This document shows, piece after piece, positions 1-9,252 of a stretch of 17,596 bases of DNA (the first letter of the stretch is position 1; each line of letters begins with the position of its first letter). The notes under the pieces are model-generated. The model did not search any database. It was given only the letters and a program-made list of their open reading frames with translations, and was not told where the DNA came from. The stretch lies in NCBI GenBank assembly GCA_934394615.1, contig CAKRRJ010000051.1:1-17596 (forward strand), written 5' to 3'. This stretch comes from an uncultured Lachnospiraceae bacterium. GTDB taxonomy: Bacteria; Bacillota; Clostridia; Lachnospirales; Lachnospiraceae. The translations under genes and the position numbers were made by a program.

Positions 1-1204
<1,204 letters not shown>

Positions 1205-1206
<2 letters not shown>

Positions 1207-1263
1207 AACGCGTTCAGGTGAAACAAGCGGCTGCGAAGCAGACATTTGTTTCACCAGCGTTTT
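1205..1263. repeat. Hairpin-forming repeat unit 1 just after groEL
   Basis: The inverted arms GGTGAAACAA (1217-1226) and TTGTTTCACC (1246-1255) form a perfect 10-bp stem. An outer pairing AAAACGC (1205-1211) with GCGTTTT (1257-1263) extends it, and an inner CTGC-gaa-GCAG hairpin sits inside. It begins on the groEL stop codon and may act as a transcript 3' end, but only a short T run follows. The inner CTGC/GCAG hairpin is shared with the next two units. Confidence 0.6.
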
Positions 1264-1321
1264 AACGAGTGAATCGTCTGCGTCAGCAGACAATAGAGCG
1301 CGACAGCGCGGGATTCACGAG
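1264..1321. repeat. Structured repeat unit 2 (AACGAG family, copy A)
   Basis: The unit starts AACGAG and can fold as an outer stem GTGAATC (1269-1275) with GATTCAC (1312-1318). This encloses hairpin GTCTGC-gtca-GCAGAC (1276-1291) and a small GCGC...GCGC hairpin (1298-1309). It aligns along its whole length with 1333-1389, and the differences preserve base pairing, which argues for a conserved folded element and against coding sequence. Confidence 0.65.
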
Positions 1322-1332
1322 TTTAGCCAGAC

Positions 1333-1389
1333 AACGAGCGAACCTCCTGCGTCAGCAGGAAAATGAGCGCGTAGCGCGAGTTCGCGAGT
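1333..1389. repeat. Structured repeat unit 3 (AACGAG family, copy B)
   Basis: This is a second copy of the preceding unit. The outer stem is GCGAAC (1338-1343) with GTTCGC (1380-1385), the inner hairpin is TCCTGC-gtca-GCAGGA (1345-1360), and the third is GCGC-gta-GCGC (1367-1377). Relative to copy A the T-A pair in the outer stem becomes C-G and the inner stem also changes on both arms. A further small palindrome, CGAGTGG-a-CCACTCG (1385-1399), overlaps its end. Confidence 0.65.
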
Positions 1390-1427
1390 GGACCACTCGG
1401 CAAGAAACATCCTATCAAACAAACTTA

Positions 1428-1473
1428 CAGGCGAGTCAGCCCCTTTCAAGGGGTTGATTCGCCTGCTTTGTTA
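1428..1473 (+). terminator. Intrinsic terminator downstream of groEL
   Basis: A 16-bp stem pairs 1428-1443 (CAGGCGAGTCAGCCCC) with 1450-1465 (GGGGTTGATTCGCCTG), with only G-T wobbles as imperfections and loop TTTCAA. CTTTGTT follows. It is the strongest terminator-like structure between groEL and guaB and lies about 220 bp beyond the groEL stop, after the repeat units. Confidence 0.75.
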
Positions 1474-1512
1474 TCAGTAAAATTCACGCGGACAAATTCC
1501 TTACAGAAGTAT

Positions 1513-1541
1513 TTGACAAGCGGACAGAAATTTGCTACAAT
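1513..1541 (+). promoter_or_regulatory. Vegetative (sigma-A type) promoter of guaB
   Basis: A perfect -35 TTGACA (1513-1518) is followed by a 17-bp spacer and -10 TACAAT (1536-1541), with TG one base upstream of the -10 (extended -10). Transcription should start near 1548, giving a leader of about 114 nt before guaB. Confidence 0.85.
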
Positions 1542-1560
1542 ATGCAATTAATAAGTCAAA

Positions 1561-3116
<1,556 letters not shown>

Positions 3117-3150
3117 AAAAACTTACAAAACAGACAAAATAAGTCACCAG

Positions 3151-3182
3151 AATACCGCCGTGTTTTACATGGCGGTATTTTT
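3151..3182 (+). terminator. Intrinsic terminator of guaB
   Basis: AATACCGCCGTG (3151-3162) pairs with CATGGCGGTATT (3168-3179) around loop TTTTA, giving a 12-bp stem with one G-T wobble, and the T run continues to 3182. It starts 35 bases after the guaB stop. Confidence 0.9.
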
Positions 3183-3238
3183 ATGTTATACTAAAATTAA
3201 GAAAGAATATAGTAAAAAATGCGCTTGGAACGGTGGCA

Positions 3239-3262
3239 TTGACAGAATAATTATGGTACAAT
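3239..3262 (+). promoter_or_regulatory. Possible promoter of the membrane protein-cdaA run
   Basis: TGGTACAAT (3254-3262) looks like an extended -10 with TG. A TTGACA lies at 3239-3244, but its spacing to TACAAT is only 12 bp; at the usual 17-bp spacing the hexamer is TGGCAT (3234-3239), a weak -35. A promoter here is expected because the guaB terminator lies upstream, but the exact elements are uncertain. Confidence 0.4.
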
Positions 3263-3264
3263 GT

Positions 3265-3355
3265 AACGAGCGCAAGAGAGCCAGAAGCATGCTTGCATGG
3301 TTATGGCGAACGGCGAGGCAATCGAGTGACATTGTCACGAGAACGAGCGCAAGAG
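3265..3355. repeat. Direct repeat pair enclosing small palindromes
   Basis: The 14-mer AACGAGCGCAAGAG occurs at 3265-3278 and again at 3342-3355, 77 bases apart. Between them lie CATGC-tt-GCATG and GTGAC-att-GTCAC hairpins and several GCGA/CGAG motifs. The AACGAG head matches the units at 1264 and 1333, suggesting one family of intergenic elements. The second copy overlaps the ribosome binding region of the next gene. Confidence 0.5.
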
Positions 3356-3359
3356 GAAG

Positions 3360-3821
3360 ATGGAGACGGATTTTATGCTGAATGAAGACAAAATCAAATT
3401 AATGACCAGTATTGCCCTGTTTGAAAAACGGGAGGGAAAACACATTTTTCCGGCAAACCGTTATTTTCGCAGCGACTATATCAGCAGCAGAATCCTGCGC
3501 TCCTTTTTTGCGTATACACTCTGCTTTATCCTGTGCGCAATGATCTGGGTGCTCTGTGCCATGGAGCAGCTTTTAAATGTTATGGAATTAAATGAGATTG
3601 TGGACGCTGCGAAACGGGGCGTGTTCTTCTATGCGGCAGGGCTGATTCTCTATCTTATTATTACCGGGATTGTCAGCAGCAGGCGCTACGAGTATGCCAG
3701 ACGCGGAATGCGCGTGTATGTCGCAAAGCTGAAACGGTTAGATAAACGGTATGACTTCCAGAACCGAACTAAAGAACTGACAAAGGAGGGCAGCCGCCAT
3801 GATGATATTTCTCGTGCTTAA
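3360..3821 (+). CDS. Small two-segment membrane protein, function unknown
   Basis: I do not recognise this 153-residue protein. It has a polar, basic N-terminal 45 residues, two strongly hydrophobic stretches (about 47-68 and 87-106) and a highly basic C-terminal tail (Arg/Lys-rich from about 108), so both ends are probably cytoplasmic by the positive-inside rule. The start is ambiguous: ATG 3360 has GAGG only 3 bases upstream, whereas ATG 3375 (148 residues, starting MLNEDKIKL) has GGAG 8 bases upstream. Its end overlaps the start of the next gene by 23 bp, so the two are probably translationally coupled and may work together. It heads the run leading into cdaA; a link to c-di-AMP or the envelope is inference from position only. 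Confidence 0.7.
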   Translation: METDFMLNEDKIKLMTSIALFEKREGKHIFPANRYFRSDYISSRILRSFFAYTLCFILCAMIWVLCAMEQLLNVMELNEIVDAAKRGVFFYAAGLILYLIITGIVSSRRYEYARRGMRVYVAKLKRLDKRYDFQNRTKELTKEGSRHDDISRA

Positions 3822-4764
3822 AGAACGGCTGAAGGCATTTTACGGAAACTATGCGACACCGGTAAATGGCGCAGTCAAATTTTTATACAGTTTTGTGGCA
3901 GTGGCCCTGTTAAACAGCAATATTGGTTACCGCACGGAGCTGACCGGACCTGCAGTTATGTTTGCAGTCGCGTTTGTCAGCGCGTTTTTGCCGTATGGAG
4001 CAATTGGCTGCCTGCTGGGATCAATCATGCTGGCGCACATTTATGCGGTGTCTATGGAAACGGCGCTTATTGCCATTGTGGTGCTGGTCATTCTCATTCT
4101 CCTGTATTACGGATTCCAGCCAGGAGACAGTTTCTGGCTCGTGCTCACGCCAATGGCGCTTTTTCTGAATGTCCCGTTTGCCGTGCCGATCCTGGCCGGT
4201 TTGTCGGGCAGCCTGCTCTCTGTGATTCCGGTAGGAAGCGGTGTGCTCATTTACTACCTAATCTCCTATGTAAAGCAGAATGCAGGGCTTTTAACGAACG
4301 ATACTTCTGTCGATATTACGCAGAAGTTTGCGCAGATTCTCCGCGGATTGTTATCAAACCAGGAAATGATGGTCATGATCATGGTGTGCGCGGTTGGAAT
4401 TCTGTGTGTATACCTGCTTCACAACCTGTCTCTGGATTACGCGTGGGAGATTGCCATTGTGACCGGAGCCATCGCACAGCTGGCAGCGGTGTTCGTCGGC
4501 GATTTTCTGTTCCACGTATCCATGCCGGTACCGAAGCTTCTGGTGGGAGCGCTCCTTTCCCTGATCGTGGCGCTGTTGTACCATTTCTTCGTATTTACGG
4601 TGGATTATAGCCGGACAGAGTATGTGCAGTATGAGGACGATGACTATGTTTACTATGTAAAAGCAGTCCCGAAGGTATCGGTGGCGCGGACGGAGGTGAA
4701 AGTCCAGCGGATCAACGATCCGGTTCGCAGAAAACGGGACCACAGAGCAGGAAAGCGGGACTAA
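3799..4764 (+). CDS. Polytopic membrane protein, function unknown
   Basis: This 321-residue protein is not one I can name. It contains roughly eight or nine hydrophobic segments (about 24-40, 51-71, 73-85, 88-104, 112-130, 135-157, 188-208, 216-236, 246-268). A cytoplasm-sized C-terminal tail of about 50 residues follows, in which an acidic and tyrosine-rich stretch (YVQYEDDDYVYYVKAVPK, near 275-292) gives way to a strongly basic end. The ATG at 3799 has AGGAGG (3784-3789) 9 bases upstream, an excellent site. It overlaps the preceding membrane gene by 23 bp and ends 30 bp before cdaA, so cotranscription with cdaA-cdaR is likely. No ATP-binding, protease or transporter signature is visible. 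It may be a transporter-like or scaffold partner, but nothing in the sequence decides this. Confidence 0.8.
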   Translation: MMIFLVLKERLKAFYGNYATPVNGAVKFLYSFVAVALLNSNIGYRTELTGPAVMFAVAFVSAFLPYGAIGCLLGSIMLAHIYAVSMETALIAIVVLVILILLYYGFQPGDSFWLVLTPMALFLNVPFAVPILAGLSGSLLSVIPVGSGVLIYYLISYVKQNAGLLTNDTSVDITQKFAQILRGLLSNQEMMVMIMVCAVGILCVYLLHNLSLDYAWEIAIVTGAIAQLAAVFVGDFLFHVSMPVPKLLVGALLSLIVALLYHFFVFTVDYSRTEYVQYEDDDYVYYVKAVPKVSVARTEVKVQRINDPVRRKRDHRAGKRD

Positions 4765-4794
4765 GATCAATATAATGGAAAGAGAGGACCAGGT

Positions 4795-5691
4795 ATGACT
4801 GGCATATTCCAGGATTTGGAGATGGTTTTTCAGGGCATGCGCTCCTGGATTTCCTTTTTGCCAAGAATTACATTTTCGAATTTAACCGAGATCATCATAC
4901 TGACGATCCTGGTTTATTATGCGCTGTTGTGGATCAAGAGCACAAAAGCCTGGTATCTGCTGCGCGGCATTGCCATGATCATGGCATTCGCGGTCGCTGC
5001 GGCCATCTTTCACTGGGACACCATTCTCTGGATTCTTGGCAGGACGGGCGGCATCGCAGTAACAGCGCTGGTAATTATTTTCCAACCGGAGCTTCGAAAG
5101 GCTCTTGAGCAGCTGGGAAGCAGAAACATTATTTCTGAGATTTTTTCTTTCGACAGCAACCAGGAAAACCAGGGATTTTCCGAGCGGACTGTAAATGAAA
5201 TCGTGAAGGCAACCTTTGAGATGGCAAAGGTAAAGACCGGCGCGCTTATGGTCATTGAGCGCAATGTCTCCTTAAAAGAAATCGAGCGTACCGGTATTGA
5301 AATCAATGGTCTGGTGAGCAGCCAGCTTCTGATCAATATCTTTGAGCATAATACGCCTCTTCACGATGGCGCGGTCGTGATCCGCGGAAACCGTGTGACG
5401 GCGGCTACCTGTTACCTTCCGCTTTCCGACAACATGACGATCAGCAAAGATCTTGGAACCAGGCACCGTGCGGCAGTCGGCATCAGCGAGGTGACGGACA
5501 GTCTTACGGTCGTGGTTTCTGAGGAAACCGGAAGAGTTTCAATTGTGGAAAACGGGGGATTAAAGCGGATTTCCACAGCAGAGGATCTGCGCAGGGCACT
5601 GGCTGTTGCGGAGACCCAGGAGGAAACCAATGGCACGCTGTTAAAGATTTGGAAGGGAAAGCGCAGAAATGAAAGAAAAACTGATAAATAA
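4795..5691 (+). CDS. cdaA: Diadenylate cyclase CdaA (membrane-bound c-di-AMP synthase)
   Basis: It condenses two ATP into cyclic di-AMP, the second messenger controlling potassium and osmolyte transport and wall homeostasis in Firmicutes. The 298-residue protein shows the CdaA (DacA/YbbP) plan: three N-terminal membrane segments (about 31-47, 55-73, 83-96), a linker, then the DAC domain at about 100-265. Both signature motifs are intact: DGA at 191-193 within TPLHDGAVVI, and RHR at 223-225 within GTRHRAAVG. ATG 4795 has GAGAGG 7 bases upstream. The next gene, cdaR, overlaps its last 23 bp, the usual pairing for this enzyme. In Bacillus and Listeria glmM follows cdaR; here ptsH does instead. 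Two unknown membrane genes precede it. Family assignment is very secure; regulation by its neighbours is inference. Confidence 0.97.
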   Translation: MTGIFQDLEMVFQGMRSWISFLPRITFSNLTEIIILTILVYYALLWIKSTKAWYLLRGIAMIMAFAVAAAIFHWDTILWILGRTGGIAVTALVIIFQPELRKALEQLGSRNIISEIFSFDSNQENQGFSERTVNEIVKATFEMAKVKTGALMVIERNVSLKEIERTGIEINGLVSSQLLINIFEHNTPLHDGAVVIRGNRVTAATCYLPLSDNMTISKDLGTRHRAAVGISEVTDSLTVVVSEETGRVSIVENGGLKRISTAEDLRRALAVAETQEETNGTLLKIWKGKRRNERKTDK

Positions 5692-7024
5692 TCTGGGACT
5701 GAAAGTGCTTTCCTGTTTTCTGGCTTTTTTTGTCTGGCTGGTCGTAGTCAATGTATCAAATCCGGAAGTGACTGGAAGCAAGGAAGTCCCGTTAGAGATT
5801 GTAAATGAGCAGGTTCTGACAAAAGCGGGCAGAACCTATGAGCTTGGCGGCAAAGATACGGTGACCGTCTATTTTGATGTGCGTACCAAAGATGCATACA
5901 AGATCCGTTCTTCAGATTTCCGCGCTTATGTGGATCTGGCAGAGCTGTACGATGTGACCGGATCGGTGCAGGTTAAGATTGAGGTGCTCAACAACAAGGA
6001 ACTGATCTCCAACGCGGAGAGCCGTCCTGGCGTTGTGCGTGTTCAGACAGAGGAGCTGCAGAGCAAGCAGTTTTCCCTTATCATGAATACGTATGGAAAT
6101 CTGGCGGAAGACTATGCTATCAATAAGGTAATTCTTACGCCGGACCATGTTACTGTGGAAGGGCCGACTTCCCAGGTGGGACTCATCAACTATGTGGGAA
6201 TCGAACTGAATGTGAATGGCCTTGAGAGCAGTGCCGATGGTGTTACAGAACCGGTTTTCTATGACGCGAACGGCAATGCCATCACGGTGAGCGACCGGGT
6301 GAGCGTGAGCCCGTCCCAGATCCAGTACAGCCTGGAGGTCAGCAAGGTAAAGACGCTTCCGCTTGACTTCGAGGTGACAGGCAGCGCAGCGTCCGGATAT
6401 CAGTATACGGGTGTGGAGAGCAGCCTGAAAAATGTTTCCGTATTCGGGCTGAAGAACAGCCTGGCTTCCGTAAACAAGATCACCATACCGTCTTCCGTTC
6501 TCAGTGTGGCAGGAGCAACGCAGGACAAGGTAGTAACCGTCAACTTAAACGAATACCTTCCGGAGAGCGTGACTCTGGCAAACGCGGACGACGCGAATGT
6601 CACCATCCGCCTGAAAGTGGAGCAGCTCACAACCCGCACACTCACGCTGGGAGAATCCGACATTACGATGGAGAACGGAGCGGATTACTATCATTACCAT
6701 CTGTCTCCGGCTCACATAGAGGTAAAACTCCAGGGCTTAAAAGAGGACCTGGAGACACTGAAACCGGCAGATCTGAAAGCCGTGCTTAACGTGTCTGGCA
6801 TGCAGCTTGGAATGCATACCGGCACACTGAGTTTAAGCGGTCTTGGCGGAAGTTTTAAAGTAATATCGGTGTCCGCCTTTAACGTAGAAGTGACTGCTGG
6901 TGGTCCAGCGGCACAGCTGGAGCAGACTACGGCGGCAGAATCCGAGACGGATGCAGATCCGTCATCGGAAAGTGACAACACAAAAACAGACACAACAGAG
7001 ACGAGTGGCCAGGAGGCCAACTGA
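5669..7024 (+). CDS. cdaR: CdaR/YbbR-domain protein, CdaA regulator
   Basis: YbbR-domain proteins paired with CdaA bind it at the membrane and modulate c-di-AMP production. The 451-residue product has one N-terminal membrane anchor (about 11-29, LSCFLAFFVWLVVVNV), a short positively charged start, and then an extracellular part with about four YbbR-like repeats (roughly 35-130, 131-220, 221-315, 316-410). It ends in a disordered Ser/Thr/Glu/Asp-rich tail from about 413. ATG 5669 lies inside the end of cdaA (23-bp overlap), with GGAAGGG upstream, indicating translational coupling. The acidic tail after the last repeat looks like a low-complexity spacer exposed to the wall. Orientation outside the cell is inferred from the anchor; the repeat borders are approximate. 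Confidence 0.92.
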   Translation: MKEKLINNLGLKVLSCFLAFFVWLVVVNVSNPEVTGSKEVPLEIVNEQVLTKAGRTYELGGKDTVTVYFDVRTKDAYKIRSSDFRAYVDLAELYDVTGSVQVKIEVLNNKELISNAESRPGVVRVQTEELQSKQFSLIMNTYGNLAEDYAINKVILTPDHVTVEGPTSQVGLINYVGIELNVNGLESSADGVTEPVFYDANGNAITVSDRVSVSPSQIQYSLEVSKVKTLPLDFEVTGSAASGYQYTGVESSLKNVSVFGLKNSLASVNKITIPSSVLSVAGATQDKVVTVNLNEYLPESVTLANADDANVTIRLKVEQLTTRTLTLGESDITMENGADYYHYHLSPAHIEVKLQGLKEDLETLKPADLKAVLNVSGMQLGMHTGTLSLSGLGGSFKVISVSAFNVEVTAGGPAAQLEQTTAAESETDADPSSESDNTKTDTTETSGQEAN

Positions 7025-7040
7025 CAGAAAGAGGGATAAC

Positions 7041-7304
7041 ATGGTTAGCAGAAAAATTGTTATCAAAAATGTATCGGGACTTCATCTTCGCCCAACAGGA
7101 GTACTTTGCAACGAGGCGATCAAGTATAAGTCATCCATCAAGTTCCATTTTGGAAATACAACATCCAACGCAAAGAGCGTGCTCAGCGTGCTCGGTGCCT
7201 GCATCAAGTGCGGTGACGAGGTGGAATTTATCTGTGAGGGTCCGGATGAACAGGAAGCCCTTGACGGAGTGATCGGAGTCATTGAGAGCGGGCTTGGGGA
7301 GTAA
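7041..7304 (+). CDS. ptsH: Phosphocarrier protein HPr
   Basis: HPr accepts phosphate from PEP via enzyme I and passes it to the sugar-specific EIIA proteins of the phosphotransferase system. The 87-residue protein is of normal size. The active-site histidine is His15 in SGLHLRPTG, with the conserved Arg17. Ser46 in SNAKSVLS is present, which in Firmicutes is phosphorylated by HPr kinase for carbon catabolite control. ATG 7041 follows GAGGG by 5 bases and gives this standard N-terminus; upstream in-frame starts inside cdaR would add a non-homologous extension. It begins 16 bp after the cdaR stop, so cotranscription with cdaA-cdaR is plausible, and enzyme I follows after 87 bp. The active-site loop carries Leu and Thr where many HPrs have Ala or Thr and Ala. 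Confidence 0.96.
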   Translation: MVSRKIVIKNVSGLHLRPTGVLCNEAIKYKSSIKFHFGNTTSNAKSVLSVLGACIKCGDEVEFICEGPDEQEALDGVIGVIESGLGE

Positions 7305-7391
7305 GTCCATCGGCTATATGGTGATATCTGCAGCTTTCGGGCGGGCAGTTTCATAAATGAATCAACTCATAATTAATAAGGAGGACGTATC

Positions 7392-9110
7392 ATGTTAAAA
7401 GGTACAAAGGCTTCTTCTGGTATCGGCATTGGGAACGCCGTGATCGTAGAGGAAAAAGAGCTGGTGATCGAGCGCAGAGGCGTTGCGGATGCAGCAGCGG
7501 AGGTAGAGCGTTTTAAGGGAGCACTGGACGCGACACTGAAAAAAACAGAGGAGCTTGCAGCAGATCTCGCGACCAGAGTAGGGGAGAAGGAAGCGGAGAT
7601 CATGCAGGGACATATGATGCTTTTAATGGACCCGATGCTGACCGGAGAGATTGAATCCACGATCACCGGAGAGGGAATCTGCGCGGAATACGCAGTAGAG
7701 CAGATCTGTACGACTTACGCAGACATGTTCGCGGCAATGGATGATGAGCTGATGCAGCAGAGAGCAACCGACATGCGCGATATCAAGACCCGCATGCAGA
7801 GAGAACTCCTTGGCGTGGAGAGCGCGGATATCGCGGCGCTTCCGGCAGGAACCATCCTGGTTGCGAAGGATCTGACCCCGTCCATGACGGCAGGCATCCG
7901 TCCGGAAAATGTGGCAGGTATCGTGACGGAGCTTGGCGGAAAAACTTCCCACAGCGCTATTCTGGCGCGTGCCCTGGAGATCCCGGCAGTGGTGGCAGTG
8001 CCGGATCTGATGAGCCAGGTGAAGAATGGCCACGTGATCGTGTTAGATGGCAGCGAGGGTGTTGTCTATATCGATCCGGATCAGGAAGTAGTCGATGAAT
8101 TTTCCGCAAAGCGGGAGAAATTCCTGAAAGAGAAAAAGGAGCTGGAGCAGTATATCGGAAAACCTACCGTGACAAAAGACGGCGTCAAGATCGAATTGGT
8201 TGCCAACATCGGCAAGCCGGAAGATCTGGAGAAGGTGCTTCAGTACGACGGCGAGGGCGTTGGCCTGTTCCGTACCGAGTTCTTATTTATGGACCGGACT
8301 GCGATGCCGACCGAGGAAGAGCAGTTTGAGGCTTACAAGACTGTAGCAGAAGGACTGAAAGGCAAGCCGGTCATCATCCGTACTCTGGATATCGGCGGTG
8401 ACAAAGAAATTCCATACATGGGTCTTACGAGAGATGAGAACCCGTTCCTGGGCTACCGCGCGATCCGCTTCTGCCTGGACCGCAAAGACGATGTATACCG
8501 TCCGCAGCTGCGTGCTCTTTTACGTGCGAGCGCATACGGCAACATTAAGATCATGGTTCCGATGGTAACCTGCATTGAGGAGCTGCGCGAGGCAAAGGCA
8601 CTCATCGAGGATATCAAGAAGGAACTGGACGAGAAAAACATTCCGTACAACAAAGACATTGAGGTTGGCATTATGGTGGAGACCGCTGCAGCATCCTTAA
8701 TGGCAGATATATTCGCGAAGGAAGCAGCATTCTTCAGCATTGGAACCAACGACCTGACTCAGTACACCATGTCCGTAGACCGTGGAAATGATAAGGTTTC
8801 TTACCTGTATTCCACCTTCAATCCGGCTGTGCTGCGCAGCATCAAGCGCATCATCACCTGCGGACGTGAGGCTGGCATTATGGTAGGCATGTGCGGCGAG
8901 GCTGCAAGCGACCCACTCATGATTCCGCTGCTTCTGGCATTCGGCTTAAATGAGTTCAGCATGAGCGCATCCGCAATCCTGTACTCCAGAAAACTCATCA
9001 CTGAGTACAGCATTGAAGAACTTCAGGCAGTTGCGGACAAGGCAATGAGCTTTGCGACTGCTGCGGAAGTAGAGGATTACATGAAAGCTTTTGCTGCCGG
9101 TCAGGCATAA
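7392..9110 (+). CDS. ptsI: Phosphoenolpyruvate-protein phosphotransferase (enzyme I)
   Basis: Enzyme I autophosphorylates from PEP and donates the phosphate to HPr, starting PTS sugar uptake in the cytosol. The 572 residues match the family length. The N-terminal HPr-binding and phosphohistidine domains carry the active His187 in GGKTSHSAILARA. The C-terminal PEP-binding barrel shows GVGLFRTEFLFM (about 289-300), FFSIGTNDLTQYTMSVDR (about 447-464) and the catalytic Cys501 in GMCGEAA. AGGAGG lies 8 bases before ATG 7392. It follows ptsH by 87 bp; a hairpin at 9171-9205 may end the transcript. All catalytic residues I can check are present, so it should be active. Confidence 0.98.
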   Translation: MLKGTKASSGIGIGNAVIVEEKELVIERRGVADAAAEVERFKGALDATLKKTEELAADLATRVGEKEAEIMQGHMMLLMDPMLTGEIESTITGEGICAEYAVEQICTTYADMFAAMDDELMQQRATDMRDIKTRMQRELLGVESADIAALPAGTILVAKDLTPSMTAGIRPENVAGIVTELGGKTSHSAILARALEIPAVVAVPDLMSQVKNGHVIVLDGSEGVVYIDPDQEVVDEFSAKREKFLKEKKELEQYIGKPTVTKDGVKIELVANIGKPEDLEKVLQYDGEGVGLFRTEFLFMDRTAMPTEEEQFEAYKTVAEGLKGKPVIIRTLDIGGDKEIPYMGLTRDENPFLGYRAIRFCLDRKDDVYRPQLRALLRASAYGNIKIMVPMVTCIEELREAKALIEDIKKELDEKNIPYNKDIEVGIMVETAAASLMADIFAKEAAFFSIGTNDLTQYTMSVDRGNDKVSYLYSTFNPAVLRSIKRIITCGREAGIMVGMCGEAASDPLMIPLLLAFGLNEFSMSASAILYSRKLITEYSIEELQAVADKAMSFATAAEVEDYMKAFAAGQA

Positions 9111-9170
9111 AAATTCTGTTTTGCATACCAGGGAGGCGCCAGTGGCGCGTCCGATGACTGGAAGAACGAC

Positions 9171-9205
9171 TGGCTGCCGCCTGCGCGCAATGCAGGAGGC
9201 AGCCA
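9171..9205 (+). terminator. Hairpin after ptsI, probable terminator
   Basis: TGGCTGCCGCCTGC (9171-9184) pairs with GCAGGAGGCAGCCA (9192-9205), with a single G-A mismatch, around a 7-base loop. Only TTTAT follows, so termination may be partial. A smaller hairpin GCGCC-agt-GGCGC lies just upstream near 9136-9148. Confidence 0.6.
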
Positions 9206-9252
9206 TTTATAAAAGATAGTTATAAGAGACATTCATAAGAGGAGAATCGATC

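Noticed and set aside
1264..1389. CRISPR-like array
   Set aside because: There are only two aligned units, divergent from each other, without equal unique spacers and without cas genes.
1269..1457. Plus-strand 62-codon open frame after groEL
   Set aside because: It lies across the palindromic repeats and the terminator, has no ribosome binding site, and the paired changes between units point to structure.
3239..3244. TTGACA as a consensus -35
   Set aside because: The nearest good -10 is only 12 bp away, too close for normal sigma-A use, so it is treated as part of an uncertain promoter.
6900..7040. N-terminal extension of HPr inside cdaR
   Set aside because: The extension has no HPr homology, and the ATG at 7041 has its own ribosome binding site and gives His15 and Ser46 at the standard positions.
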